Below, piece after piece: positions 34,025-45,800 of a DNA stretch of 64,000 bases. The notes under the pieces were generated by a model that was not told where the DNA came from, did no database searches, and saw only the letters and a list, made by a program, of their open reading frames with translations. The translations under genes and the position numbers were made by a program. How positions within the stretch are numbered: position 1 is the stretch's first letter; each line of letters starts with the position of its first letter. Source of the DNA: Bipolaris cookei (Eukaryota > Ascomycota > Dothideomycetes > Pleosporales > Pleosporaceae); contig NRSV01000086.1 of assembly GCA_002286855.1 (NCBI GenBank), positions 40,209 to 104,208 on the forward strand. Direction: 5' to 3'.

Positions 34025-35077
34025 TCACCTCCTCTCCTTCTCCCTCTTCTCCATCCACTCCCAATGCCTCTGCTCCCACTCCCTCCTCCTCTTGTCCCTC
34101 TCCAATTCCGCATACCTCTTTACATCCTGCGGCCATATCGCAAAATGCCACCAATTCTCCTTTGCAAACGTAATCGCTAGCGCAAGCTCACATTCTCTAT
34201 CCTGCGGCATCTTCCGATTCGCGAGTAGCATCATCAGATACTCGTTTGGCCGCTCACCGCGTCTCCAGTCCAGAGGCATCAGTTGGTAGACTTCCAAGAG
34301 GTGGCGGTAACTTGCGCTAATGTCTATGCAGGGTTCTTGTATGCGGGCTTCGCGGCGTTGGCGGAGTTCCTCTGCGGTGGGTTTACAGGGAGTAGGAACC
34401 CTAGGAGCGGTGGGAGCGGTGGGAGCGTTGTGGGTGCCGGTAGGAGCAGTGGAAGTAGTGCGGGTAGTGTTGACAGCAGTAGAAGTGGTGCGGGTGGTAG
34501 CAGGAGCATTATAAGTGGTACTTGTGGAAGCGGGAGCATTGGATGTAGTGCGCGTGGTGGTGCGGGCAGCAGAAGTGGTGCGCATGGTGTTGTGGGATGA
34601 GGAGAGATGCCTCTGCGGGGCCCGTGTAGGTTGTGGAGGTTGATGAAGGGTGAAATGACTTCCTGTGGAAGGATTACAGTGATTGTATCTTAGAGACGGA
34701 GCAAGAGCAGATTTTGGGGCGTTTGGTACAATGGCTCTTGGGCTCCGTGATGGCTGTACGAGCGGAGGTTGAGAGAGCGAGAGAGAGCCAAGGGTAGAAT
34801 GGGTGTGTTTGGATCTTGATGACGGAGAAGTGGCCAGCTCTGGGGGGGGGGGGGGGGGGGGGGGGGGTGCACTACCTGTTTGGTGTTGTGATGGCTGTGT
34901 GCGCCGCGGTTGAGAGACTGAGGGGGAGCCCTGTGTGGGGGGACGGGGAGGAAAAGGTCTTAGGGATGCAGTAGAAGTCTTCTTTGAAGGTTCTGGCATG
35001 CTGGCTGCCAGACTTTGTGGGCTGGGCGGATGTTGATTCCTTCCCTTGGTGGGTCTGAGCCGAAGTGTTGGGGGCAT
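34025..35077 (-). CDS. Orphan proline/threonine-rich protein with basic C-terminus
   Basis: A single minus-strand frame of 350 residues from the ATG at 35077. Residues 1-225 are disordered and Pro/Ser/Thr-rich, including a proline run encoded by a 26-nt C tract on this strand and Ala-Arg-Thr-Thr repeats. The last ~120 residues look folded: SYRHLLEVYQLMPLDW, then ITFAKENWWHFAIW, then a highly charged helix (RDKRRREWEQRHWEW). The FAKENW/AIW motif parallels FAKEQW/AIW in the neighbouring orphan protein at 31059-33389. No known family is recognised. The homopolymer makes the upstream frame sensitive to sequencing error and slippage, so the true start may differ. Confidence 0.6.
   Translation of the reverse strand: MPPTLRLRPTKGRNQHPPSPQSLAASMPEPSKKTSTASLRPFPPRPPTQGSPSVSQPRRTQPSQHQTGSAPPPPPPPPPELATSPSSRSKHTHSTLGSLSLSQPPLVQPSRSPRAIVPNAPKSALAPSLRYNHCNPSTGSHFTLHQPPQPTRAPQRHLSSSHNTMRTTSAARTTTRTTSNAPASTSTTYNAPATTRTTSTAVNTTRTTSTAPTGTHNAPTAPTAPRVPTPCKPTAEELRQRREARIQEPCIDISASYRHLLEVYQLMPLDWRRGERPNEYLMMLLANRKMPQDRECELALAITFAKENWWHFAIWPQDVKRYAELERDKRRREWEQRHWEWMEKREKERR
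34842..34867. repeat. G26 homopolymer tract inside a coding region
   Basis: 26 consecutive G on the plus strand, read as CCC codons on the minus strand. A change of one or two bases would shift the frame of the orphan gene at 34025-35077. Confidence 0.95.
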
Positions 35078-35811
35078 ATTTAATTGGAGTGAAGGCTGGT
35101 AGTTCCAATATATTCGAACACGGTTATGATCTGGTATATCTGCAGAGATATTGGATGCAATTGGAGGAGTGATAGTGTTGCTCTATTATTGTTGTTGTTG
35201 ATAACGCCAAAGGACGTTTTGCATTTGTCGCATGTTGTACCAAGGTTGGTGGCGAGAGATATGCTTCCCTGTTTGGATTGAATGCCTGTGTTGCTGCCGT
35301 TCTTGCGAATCTTTGTTCTCCATGTTGTGAGTTTGCGGTTGAGATTGCCGATTGAACTCGTTCTGAGTCCATTGCACCCGCCGTAACTGGTTAAGACTGA
35401 CTCTGCTGTCATGACGGCCCCTTCCGCATTGTGAAGAATTGATAATCCTTATGAAAAATCCAAAATGTTAGGCGACAATGTCTGCTTAGAGTTGGCAATA
35501 CATCTCCATGGCTTATGAATAAAAGAATGCGAATATTCAGAAGTAAAAGAGGGCCTCAGTAAAGTAGGCAGAATCCTTGATAAGAACGAGTTTAGGCAAA
35601 GCGCAAACCAGATATATACCATTGCCAGAATAGTTACCAATTGACTTGGTTAGTACTTACCTTTATCCATAATCACTCTCTTACTTCGAACATCATGCTG
35701 AGGTTGTATAGTGCGAAACGTCGTCCAATCAACGATACGAAGAATAGGAAAAGGTATACAAAACGTATGAAGGGAGCGATGCTTGATTATACTGCACATC
35801 TGTGCAAGGTC
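35078..35811. other. Intergenic region with ambiguous minus-strand frames
   Basis: About 730 bp. Between 35124 and 35412 all three minus-strand frames are open, one of them Gln-rich and ending in a Gln run (35186-35377). None could be joined to the downstream orphan gene by a credible intron. It may be a 5' UTR or an unrecognised first exon. Confidence 0.35.
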
Positions 35812-36828
35812 TCATAACTTAACCTTATTCTGATCCCTTATTTCCTGTGCCATTCTGACCATTGCATACAAACTTTGCAACCTTGGCATCTCATAACCCC
35901 TCTCCCTAGCTATCCTCAGTGGGTTCCCTAAGATTACCTCAATCTCCATCCTCTTTCCCGCTTCCCAGTCAATCGCCATACTTGGCTTGCTGCCACTCGT
36001 ATTCTTCAACGTAGACTTGATGATTTGGTCTGGAGTGGCGAATTCCTTGGGCATGGGCTGGCCGAGAATCTTGGGTGCGGTCTCGAGGATTTCGGTCATG
36101 ACGCCTTTGAGATGGCGCTGGACTTCGGGGTCTTGCGACATGAGGTTGTTTGGGGAGCAGAGGATTAGCACAGAGGTTGGATTCATAGACGCATTGATGG
36201 CGATCTTGTGCCAGCGGACCAGCTGGAGCTTCGCATGCGAATAAGCCTCGGCGTCTTTGATACCTCCTTCCTTCAAAAGTGCGATGAAAGCATCGTTTTG
36301 TTCAATAATGCGTGGATCAGTGTCTTGAGCTGCTCCCGTGTCGAGATGGGGTAGGTAGGGTCCACTGTTGATGCGCGTCCATCTATTGTGCTTGATGAGA
36401 CCAGGTTCTGGCTGTGCACAAGTTGCTATTGTGACAGCCGAGCAGATGGCTGCTTGTGGGAAGCGCTTTGCATATGGGTCCTCGACGCCTAGGCCGTTTT
36501 GTATCAACACAATGGCGGTTTTGTCGCTAATGAGGTCTTCCAGTATCGCTGAGTCGTCGCTCACGTCCGGTAGCGCCTTGGTGCTCACAACGACATAGTC
36601 CCATTGAATTGCACTCTTTCGTGCTTCTTCGGGACTGGCAAAAGTGTGTGCTGGTATGAATGTGTAGTCGCCATACTGAGGAGAAGTGACTTTGAAGCCA
36701 TCCGCTTTGACTGCCTTGTAGTTGGAGCGGCAAATCACCGAAACCGAGGTACCTGGTACGAGCGCGAGGCGTGATGCATAAAAAGCTCCGATGGCGCCAG
36801 CGCCGACTACGAGGATGTTTAGAGACAT
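35812..36828 (-). CDS. Ketopantoate reductase family protein (ApbA/PanE)
   Basis: An intronless gene of 338 residues. The N-terminal Rossmann fold begins with ILVVGAGAIGAFYASRL, the NADPH-binding glycine motif. TKALPD near residue 85 and the NGLGVED motif near residue 115 are characteristic of 2-dehydropantoate 2-reductases. The C-terminal helical domain carries the Lys of the KIAINASMNP motif, where the catalytic Lys and Asn of the family sit. The true pantothenate-pathway enzyme reduces 2-dehydropantoate to pantoate. Filamentous fungi have many paralogues of unknown substrate, so only the family is asserted. It sits between orphan genes with no metabolic neighbours. Confidence 0.9.
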   Translation of the reverse strand: MSLNILVVGAGAIGAFYASRLALVPGTSVSVICRSNYKAVKADGFKVTSPQYGDYTFIPAHTFASPEEARKSAIQWDYVVVSTKALPDVSDDSAILEDLISDKTAIVLIQNGLGVEDPYAKRFPQAAICSAVTIATCAQPEPGLIKHNRWTRINSGPYLPHLDTGAAQDTDPRIIEQNDAFIALLKEGGIKDAEAYSHAKLQLVRWHKIAINASMNPTSVLILCSPNNLMSQDPEVQRHLKGVMTEILETAPKILGQPMPKEFATPDQIIKSTLKNTSGSKPSMAIDWEAGKRMEIEVILGNPLRIARERGYEMPRLQSLYAMVRMAQEIRDQNKVKL

Positions 36829-38836
36829 TGTGAGTTAGATGTAGTGGGAGAGCTGTCGACGTCCGTGTCCGAGGCGCTGGAGCTCTGTCTTATCGATAAG
36901 TACGAATGAGTTTAGCCTCGGTATCTCGACCCGGCAATTTAGCCAAGCTTTGACAACAACTAAGCAAATGTCGTTTGTCCCTGACTGATTTCAAGATACT
37001 CCAAAGTCACATCACTGGTTCAGGCGGTTCCATTCAGTTTTGAAGCTTATCAAAATCTTAAATTTATTCTTCAATAATCAGCTGACAGTGGTTGAAACGC
37101 CAGTCTGAAGCTAAGGAGGCAACAGATACGCATCACCGAGGATACTTGTTTCATCACTTTGAACTTCCATTCTCTTAAATTCCCATGATGGACCTGATAG
37201 TTCCGAGTTTCATAATGTTCGGACCATACGATGTGCTCTTTGATGACGTTCTTCCCCTTCTCACTTCATTTCAATACAGCCGTCTCAGCCAGGTTTTCCA
37301 TGATATCGGACTTGTTGGCTCTGACTCGCGCAGCTGACGGTTAATCTTGGGCCCTGTGCGTGTGTAAATTTATCAAATCTTCTTGGGCCGTAAGGGCTAC
37401 AATGAGAGTTTTCATGTCGGCTTCTTAGCAAGTTTTGCAGTTTCCACAAGTGAAGACTCTTTGCGCAAATACAATGGATGAGGGCGGAGTACTACACAAA
37501 TGCTGAGGAAATACTCATGAGTTAGCGACATGTTATTTTCCCATCTTTTCCTCAGGTATTTTTTCTTGCGGAGAAGTTTTGATGCATCTAGCTCAACATT
37601 TGCTATTATTTTCTCAATATAGGTTGGCAACAGAAGGAGTAGTCGGTCCACTCACACAGCAAGTTCTCCGGTACAACTCAAAACTGCAAGAAGTATGGCA
37701 GAACAATATTTCAATGATTGACATGTTTGTTTTTAGGCGAGTGAAAAGAGATGGTAGCTGTGTTACATAAGTTCAATGTTCACCCAGCAACGCGGTGAGA
37801 GTATCCGGTGAGGTACCATGACTTTTGACGTAACCAAGGTCAACACATTCGATCTTGATCTCAATCAATCATCGTTTGACTGACGGAAGCCTAGTCCTCT
37901 GATCAAACAATACAACGATGCTCACTGTGCATAAGAGAATAAGGGTTTATAGACAGGGCTAAACGAACTTCTGTGTCAAAGACAACTTCACATATCATTG
38001 GTACTATTTCTACCTCAACCATGAAAATCCGGTACGCATATCGAAAGACAAGGACCGGCGCGCGCAATGACTGAGACACTATTGAGCGATAAGCAATTCC
38101 TAGGCCATCTTCTGGATAAGCAAGCGGATATTTCGATCCCTTCAACATAGGTAGCCAGAGCGTGCACAACAGTTTTCCAGTCGTCATTCTACATGACTAT
38201 TGCAAATGGGCTATTCACGGACCATTCTACAATATGTTACTCATTTCACTTTCACCACCTCACCCTCATTGGCCGTGAGTCACAGGCGCGGTGATTACAT
38301 GAGCACAAACGCCAATAAGCTACCCATCAAATACTTTATATCTCCAAGTCTCTTCTACACCTTTCCTGCACCGATTTTCCCCCAATATGACCACAATCAA
38401 GACAGAAAACACCGAGCGGTCTCCCCAGACTGCAGTCCGATCAACCCCCTCGCTTGTGTCGGAGAACCGAGAGCCTCCACACGATGCTTCAATCCCAGCC
38501 GACGAAGTGGGAGATGTGAGGTCCTGCAACCGAGCACTCAGTCTCGGATTACCACCTCCTCGCATTACCAGCAACGGGGCTCAGAGCAACTATCTTTGCG
38601 ATGCCAGGCTAGCCAATTACTTTTCACTACATCCATGGTAAGGCACTTTCATTTTCCATGTCGTTACCCCTTTCGTCCTGTTTGCAGTCTGCCATGGCAA
38701 ACACCTTTGGCAGCGAAATTGATGTCTCTGTGGGCATAAAAATATTGCTCTCTCACACGCATTCAATTATCTGCCAATCCGTCGACAGCCGAACCTCGAA
38801 AATTTAGCATAGACCTTTTCCGACATAGATCTCAAC
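36829..38836. other. Gene-poor stretch, 2 kb
   Basis: No convincing gene. An 84-codon plus-strand frame at 38387-38641 ends at a possible donor (38638), but no acceptor joins it in frame to the gene starting at 38837. It could be a small independent gene or an upstream frame. The rest shows nothing recognisable. Confidence 0.4.
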
Positions 38837-40581
38837 ATGAATCCCGACATGGATTTCCCCATAGACATCTTGCTTTGCGTAGACGAGGGTGCTGACCAGT
38901 TCAATAGCAGTGGGCAGCCTCCTGTCTATCATGCCATGAACGGGGGCCAAGGTAAGTCTTCTCTGTCCGTACCTCTGGCAGCGAGACTGTTGAGTCGGAA
39001 TATATCAACCTAGTAAATCGGCATACAAGTAATTGCTATGGTTGTTTATTCCGACCTCACTGACTGACGCTCCACAGAGCAAACTTGCAACCCGTTGATG
39101 CCTCAGCATGGCTTCCACACCACATTCCAGAACACTGTCGACCCTCAGCTCCTGATGCAGCAGCAGCAGCCCCATACGCGCATGCAAACCATTCGCCGGA
39201 TGCAGTCTGCGCAGCGTATGCCTCAGGTTCAGGGCGTCAATGCCGTAGCTGGACACCAAGGTGAGCTTGCTGACATGGGCGAAAAACAGCTCTACAGACA
39301 CTAACATCTCCAGACCTTCCGCACGATAGAATGGTTCCAGAGGTGGCCAATATGAGGAAGAATATCAGTAACTTCACACAAAACGCCAACAACTTCGCGC
39401 TCTTCCAGACACAGCTGTTCAACTCAATGAATGCACGCCTCGTCAAGGCCGAGTATGAGCGCGACTGTCTCCGGGCAGCCCTCTCTCAGCAACAGCAGTT
39501 CGGCAGTCGTATGAACACACCCCAAACTGCCCCCGAGTTTGGCAGCTGTACTTTCCACTTTCGTGACGGCGAAGACATGCGCATGTCCAGCCCCGTCACT
39601 CCATCCAAGCCACCTCAAGAGATCAAGCACTACAGCAGTCCCATTCAACGAAACACCAGTGAAACTGCCTTTGGCTCCAAACTCACCGGTACCAAGAACC
39701 AAAAGAGCGAGAAGACCAAGGCTCGTAAGGACTTGAAGATCAAAGTACCCAGCCAGATCCCCATAGGCACCTTGACAGCAGGTTTGCCCACGCCCGCAAA
39801 CAAGGCATCGGTATCTTCTCTTTCAACCCCATGCCAATCCATCCCACACAATAGAACCCCATGCTAACACCCCTGCCAGTCCACCAACGCCAGCAACAGC
39901 AGTACCACAACCCTCACAACCTCCCCCCTAACCGCCGGCCGCATCGGCCCCTCGCACCCCCTCACTACCCGCACCAGCACCATAATCTCCAAGCGCAAAA
40001 TCCACAATCTCGAAAAACTCCTCCCCTCCTCCACTGCCCTCATTCCGCTCATCCCCCTAACCGACACCGAAATAATCGTCTACTTCTTCCAATCCCTCGC
40101 GCGCCCCATTGTCTCCTTACGCCTCTACGCACGGAACTGGGGTCCATCGAATATCTGTGACACACTCAACGCACATCGCACCATCGAAGGCGGGTACTTG
40201 CGAAACACGGCGAGCGTAAAGTGCACGACTGCTATTAAGCGGGGGAAAGAGAAGTTTGGGGAGGCCTGGGCGGAGGAGCTGCGCGATGTTTTCGCCTCAG
40301 CGGATGATATTCAGGCGACGGATTTGATGCAGTTGAGTGAGGAGGAGAGGGCCGGGGCGACAGACTTTAGAGTTAGGGATTTGAGCAAGGAGTTGAAGAT
40401 GCATCCGCACGAAGGGATGTTTACGGAGTGTGTTAAGTGGTGTGTTGAGAGGAAGGCGGGGTATACGTTGGGGAATGTGCATGAGTTGGCGTTGGCGCTG
40501 AGGAGGGGGGAGGAGCCGGAGTTGCTGGAGGATAGTGAGGAAGAAGAGGAGGATGATGATGATGATGAAGGGGGTTGGTGA
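38837..40581 (+). CDS. Orphan protein with coiled-coil core and acidic tail
   Basis: Four exons (38837-38951, 39078-39260, 39314-39810, 39880-40581) close in frame to 498 residues. No known family is recognised. The N-terminal third is Gln/Met-rich with a short QQQQ run. A probable coiled coil follows (VANMRKNISNFTQNANNF and ARLVKAEYERDCLRAAL), then a Pro/Ser/Lys-rich linker. The C-terminal ~200 residues look folded (CTTAIKRGKEKFGEAW, FTECVKWCVERKAGYTL) and end in a Glu/Asp run. The third intron (39811-39879, 69 nt, branch-like GCTAAC) is a multiple of three and contains a stop. If it is retained, the protein ends 19 residues later without the C-terminal domain. The joined frame on both sides supports splicing. 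Confidence 0.7.
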
Positions 40582-41219
40582 AGATGGCGAGAATTCTTGA
40601 GCGCACAGTGTTGCACTGCGAGCTTGACACTGCCTCTCAGAATCTTTCATAAGAAAGGTCCATGATCCTCGAGGATGAGACATATCAGTCTCTTGTTTTG
40701 TTTTGTTCTTGTCCTTTTCTACCATCCGTTGCTACGCCTTGTACTCGTTATACTTGGCACATAGGAACACACTTGGTACTCTTGCATGTAGTAGTTTGCC
40801 ACTTGAGTTGGCGAAGAGGAATATAGTACTGATGGCGATGTTAATTGTAATGGCAGGAGGAAATTTGGGATAGTATTGAATGATAGGTAACGATTGATGG
40901 GATACATGAAACAAACAAGGTCATTCTGGGGTTGAGATGTAACGTAGGATGCATCAGAATAGCAACGCATGCAGAAGTGATCACCAAAACAAAAATACAT
41001 AGAGAGAGATTTTCAGCGTGAAGAGTGTTGTCAGTATTTTTTTGGAATACAAATCAGTCAAATAGTGTCTCCAACAAAGAGAAGGGTATGAAGGAAACTA
41101 ATGTTCCCAATACTCCCCAAATAATCCCATCGTCCTTCCTTTTTCGCCACAAAAATTTATTGGGAGAGATATATAAAAAAAATTTAGACATCTCAGACAT
41201 ACCAACCACCACCCATCTA
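40582..41219. other. Convergent 3' spacer
   Basis: About 640 bp between the convergent orphan gene and the Yip1-family gene. It holds their 3' UTRs. No gene or repeat of note. Confidence 0.4.
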
Positions 41220-42395
41220 TCAACCCATAAGCATCATCAGCATACCACCCTTACCATCCGATCCACCATCTGCTGTGCCTTTACCCGCATCTTTATCCGC
41301 GCCCTTGTTCGGCCCCACAGGACTCGTAGCAGCAAAGAAGAGCACCTTGATCGCAATCGCAAACCCAGCATGCAGCAAGACGACCACAACGAGCAGAATC
41401 TTGGACGTCTTCGCCTCGGTAGTGCTAAGCACAGGGTACAAGTTCCTTAGGAGAAACGCAGCGCTAAACGCAAGACCGACCGCTACAACAGTAAAGTTGA
41501 GGACTGTTGATCGTTAGTCTCCGAAGAAATTCCTTCCAATTCCCGCCAAGCCAGAGAAGGAAAGGGCGTTAGGGAGTGAGAAAAAGAAAAAGAAGAAGAC
41601 TTACTCCCCCACGGACTCCACGCAACCAGCGCCACTGCAATCCACACCAAATTTGCATATCCATAAAGACAGCAACACTCCAGCAAATTTGCACTCTCAC
41701 TCCCATACCACTTCAACACCCCCCAAAGCCCCACAGGCACAAACGCCGTATACCCATACACCAGTCCCGCCGCCCCACTTAGCAACTTGAAATCATACGC
41801 AAAATGCTCTTCCCCTTTAATCGCAAGATACTGATTAATCGTACCCGTCAAAAACAGTATCACGACAACCGTAGTAGCGATCCACACGGGGCCGTAGAGA
41901 TCCGGGTTGCCCTCGAGGACGTCGAGGAAGTTTGCGCGCGGGTAGATGGTTGCGATGCAGCGGCGGAGGACTTCGGCAGTGTCGACGTCGAAGGCTTGAG
42001 CGTAAAAGTTTAGGGACCAGAGGTAGTGTTTGCGACTTCCTCTGCTGCTGCCGCTGTTGTCGCCGGCAGTGGCGGGGCCGGGCAGGAAGGAGGTGGAGGT
42101 AGAGTCGGGTTGGATTTTGGGGGCGCCGCGGCCGGAGGAAGGTTGGGTGTCGAAATCTGGGGGGAAAGGAGGAGGGTTGATTAGAGGGTGGAGTTAGACA
42201 ATGGGGAATTGTGATTGCTTACTGGAACTGTGGAATTCGAGGTCCTCTTGTAAGTCTGTATGGCCTAGGTCGCCCTGTTGAGGTGAGTCGTCAGCTTGCG
42301 CATTGTTAAGAGGGTGTTGCTTAGAAAAAAAGGATTCAAATCAGACATACCTCTTGGTCTACATCAACGACAACATCGTATCCTCGATTCGCCAT
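41220..42395 (-). CDS. Yip1-domain Golgi membrane protein (YIPF1/2, Yip5-like)
   Basis: Four exons (42351-42395, 42223-42274, 41605-42156, 41220-41503) close in frame to 310 residues. The first 15 residues stand alone in exon 1. A disordered, acidic to Ser/Gly-rich cytosolic N-terminus leads to the conserved FYAQAFDVDTAEVLRRC and NPDLYGPVWIATT motifs. Five hydrophobic segments follow, including GAAGLVYGYTAFVPVGLW and YGYANLVWIAVALVAWSP. Yip1-family proteins bind prenylated Rab GTPases and act in ER-Golgi and Golgi traffic. The hydrophilic C-terminal tail rich in Lys, Gly and Asp and ending in a Met/Leu run is unusual for the family. Paralogue assignment (Yip5/YIPF1 rather than Yip4) is probable, not certain. 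Confidence 0.85.
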
Positions 42396-42891
42396 GTCTC
42401 GTCGCTGTTTTGCTTCTTTATGAAGCACTGGTATCGTGTGTCGCGGCGGAGCTTTCGTCGCAGAGCGGCCAGATTGCCCAGATTGACGTCGCGCGTCGTA
42501 GTACGCGACCCGTGCGTAAGCTGGTCCTGCTGGGGTGTGGGGGGCTATACTTGATTCGGAGCAGGCATAGTTCAGGGTCCAACGGTCCACGCTCGCTCCC
42601 CATCAATTGTCAAAGTGCCTGCCATTACGAAGGGATTATGCTGCTTTCGCCTTGTCCTACATTTTTCTACTGTAAGAAATTTACTTGTTGGTTCTGGAAA
42701 CCACATGTTCGTACTATATGCATACATTAACAAAGCAAAGAGACGGGCTACAATCATTGTTCATGACATATCTTTCATTCATGATTACCATTGTAAAGTG
42801 TACGAAAGAGAAAACAAGTATAAGACTCCAGCTGTATAGTCTTGTAACATCTACAACAGATGGCCTGCCTGCTTTCCGTCCCAGATCCAAT
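42396..42891. other. Spacer upstream of the Yip1-family gene
   Basis: About 500 bp between two minus-strand genes. It contains the promoter of the Yip1-family gene and the 3' UTR of the glycogen phosphorylase gene. No gene. Confidence 0.4.
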
Positions 42892-45800
42892 TTACGGGGC
42901 TGGCTCACTCTTGACCTGCAGAGGCTCCACGTTCCAGATAGCCTCTGCATACTCGTCAATACACCTGTCGCTCGAGAAGAAGCCCATGCGAGCAACAGTG
43001 GTGATGGTCTTAGTGGTCCACTCTTCAGTGTTCTTGAAGCTCTCGTCAATAAGCTCCTGCGTCTTGACGTACGACGCAAAGTCGTCTGATACGAGGTAGT
43101 AGTCTCCATGGTCAACAATGCCGTTGACAAGTGCAGAAAACTGGTCGGCATCGCCAAACGTGTTTTTTCGAATGGCATCAAAGACATTGGCAAGCGACGG
43201 GTCGAGTTGGTACTGAGAGTACACGTGTGCGTGTCGAAGGTCCTCGACATCTTCAGCCAAGTTACCAAAAAGGAAGATGTTCTGGTCGCCAATCTCACGG
43301 GTAATCTCAATCTATTCAAAGGTCAGTCGAGGTGATCAGATATCTAATGTACAAAACTTACATTGGCACCGTCGCATGTTCCAATAATGAGACCACCGTT
43401 GAGGCAGAACTTCATGTTACTGGTACCAGACGCCTCAGTACCAGCCGTTGAGATGTGCTCGCTAATGTCGCTGGCGGGGCAGATGATCTCTGCTTTGCTG
43501 ACATTGTAGTCGGCCAAGTAAATGACCTTGAGGGCATCGCCAACATCCTTGTCGTTATTAACAACCTCACCAACCTTGTTGATGAGGTGGATGACTGTCT
43601 TGGCCATCCAGTAGCCTGGAGCAGCCTTGCCACCGAAGATTGACACACGAGGCGTTAGCTTCTGGCGCTCTTCGGGGGACATGGCTTTGATCTGGAGGTA
43701 ACGGTGGATGACACCGAAAATGTTCAGTTGTTGGCGCTTGTATTCGTGGATGCGCTTGACCTGGACATCGAACAACGCTGCTGGGTTGACCTTGACCCCG
43801 TTGTGCTCCAGAATGTGCTGTGCAAGTCGCACTTTGTTAGCGTACTTGATGTCCTGAAATTCCTTACGGAACTCCTTGTCGTCCACGTAGGCTTCGAGCT
43901 TGTTGAGTAGCGTGAGGTCCTTGAGGAACTCGTATCCGCCCAGCTTCGAGGCAATCAATGCTGACAGCTTGGGGTTAGCCTGGTGAAGCCACCTTCGCGG
44001 AGTGATGCCGTTGGTGACATTGGTGAATTTGTCAGGACCATAAATCTTGACAAAGTCTTTGAAGATGGTCGTCTTGATCAAGTCAGAGTGGAGCTCAGCT
44101 ACTCCGTTGACCTTGTGTGAGCCGATCAAAGCCAAGTAAGCCATGCGGACCATCTTTGGCTGCGACTCTTCAATGATGGACACACGTCCGAGCATTTCGC
44201 GTTCCTTGGGAAAAGTCCTCTCGACGAATTGGAGGAAGTTGTAGTTGATTTCATAGATGATCAAATCTGATGTCAGTAATGCCTGAGGATAGTGTTGGAT
44301 TTGAACTTACCTGAAGATGCCGGGGAAGGAGGTGCTGCATAAGCGGAACAGACCACTTCTCGAGCGCTTCGGGCAGGACAGTGTGGTTGGTGTAACCAAA
44401 TGTCTTCTGGACAACTACATTATGTTAGATTTACATGGCTTTCATGTCAATGTTGAGGCTTACTGTTCCACGCATCATCCCAGTCAAGTCCCTCGATATC
44501 GACCAGTATCCTCTGGAGCTCGGGAATGGCGAGCGTCGGGTGAGTGTCATTGAGCTGAATAGCTACCTGGTTAGGGAACTCCTTCCACGCGCGCTTGCTC
44601 TTCTTGAAACGTCGGACAATATCGTAGAGCGAGGCTGCACACCAAAAGTATTGCTGCTTCAAACGGAGCTCCTTACCGCGGTCGAGGCTGTCCAATGTCA
44701 GTCACATGTTTGATAATACTTGAGTATACTCACTTGTCGTTGGGGTAGAGAACCGCCGAGATGGTCTCAGCACGCTGTTGCTCGGCCACTGAGCTCTCGT
44801 ACTCGCCAGAGTTGAACTTTTGGAAGTCAAACTCGCCGCTAGCCGCTTTGCTGCCCCAAAGACGAAGGTTGTTGCAAGTGCCAGTCTTGTATCCAGGTAC
44901 TGGTACATCAAAAGCAACGGCCTGAACAATCTCACCGCCCTCCCAGGAGCTCTGCTGTTTGCCCTCGTCATCCTGCCAGCGGTTAACGTGGCCGTAGAAC
45001 TGCACATCGACAACAATATCGTGACGCTGGAACTCCCACGGATTGAAATCCAACCAGTAGTCTGGAACTTCGACCTGGTATCCGTCCACAATCTCCTGTT
45101 TGAAGATACCATAGCGGTAACGTAGACCGTAGCCCCAAGCTGGGTAGTTTAGCGAGGCCATTGAGTCAAGGAAGCAGGCGGCAAGGCGTCCGAGACCACC
45201 GTTTCCAAGGGCAGCATCGTGTTCTTGCGAGATGATGTCTTCCATGCGGAAGCCGAGATCACTAAGACCCTCTGTATAAGCGTTAGAGTATGTGCGTTGC
45301 ACAATTCGGGATGTCAGACTTACTAGTGGCAGTTTCTTTCTGCTCAACATTGAGCATCGCATTGTCCAATGCGCGTCCCATGAGAAACTCAAGGGAGAGG
45401 TCTAGTCCTGTCAGCTAATTGTTTTATGCCATATGATATCCAGGTCTCCATACAGTATACACGCTTCTGATCAGCAAATGTCTGGCTCTGTTGTGTCTTG
45501 TTCCAGTCTAGCACCAGGCGATCACGAAAGGCCAGGGCGGTTCCAGCGTAGGCGGCAGACTCATCACAGTTGAAGAGCGAGCGCGCGAGGGTCGTCTCGA
45601 TATGGCGAACAGTGTCTTTTGTAAAGTCGTCTGGGGTGGAGAAGGGCTTGGGCATCTATTGGGTGGTTAGCATGTACACTGACACGACTTGGAGCACTGT
45701 CTGCAATCAAGAAATGGCGTCAAAGGCCAATTGGCTTACGTATTTCCTCCATGCTTCACGCTGAGGCTCTGGGATACTCGCTTCGACACTCTTGATTTCG

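Noticed and set aside
35124..35412. Three open minus-strand frames, one Gln-rich
   Set aside because: All three frames are open by base composition. No credible splice connects them to the orphan gene downstream.
35812..36828. Possible metabolic gene cluster around the ketopantoate reductase-family gene
   Set aside because: Neighbours are orphan structural proteins. There is no synthase, transporter or pathway regulator nearby.
38387..38641. 84-codon plus-strand frame beginning MTTIKTENTERS
   Set aside because: Composition is protein-like, but no acceptor joins it in phase to the gene at 38837 and no family is recognised. Left as a possibility in the gap entry.
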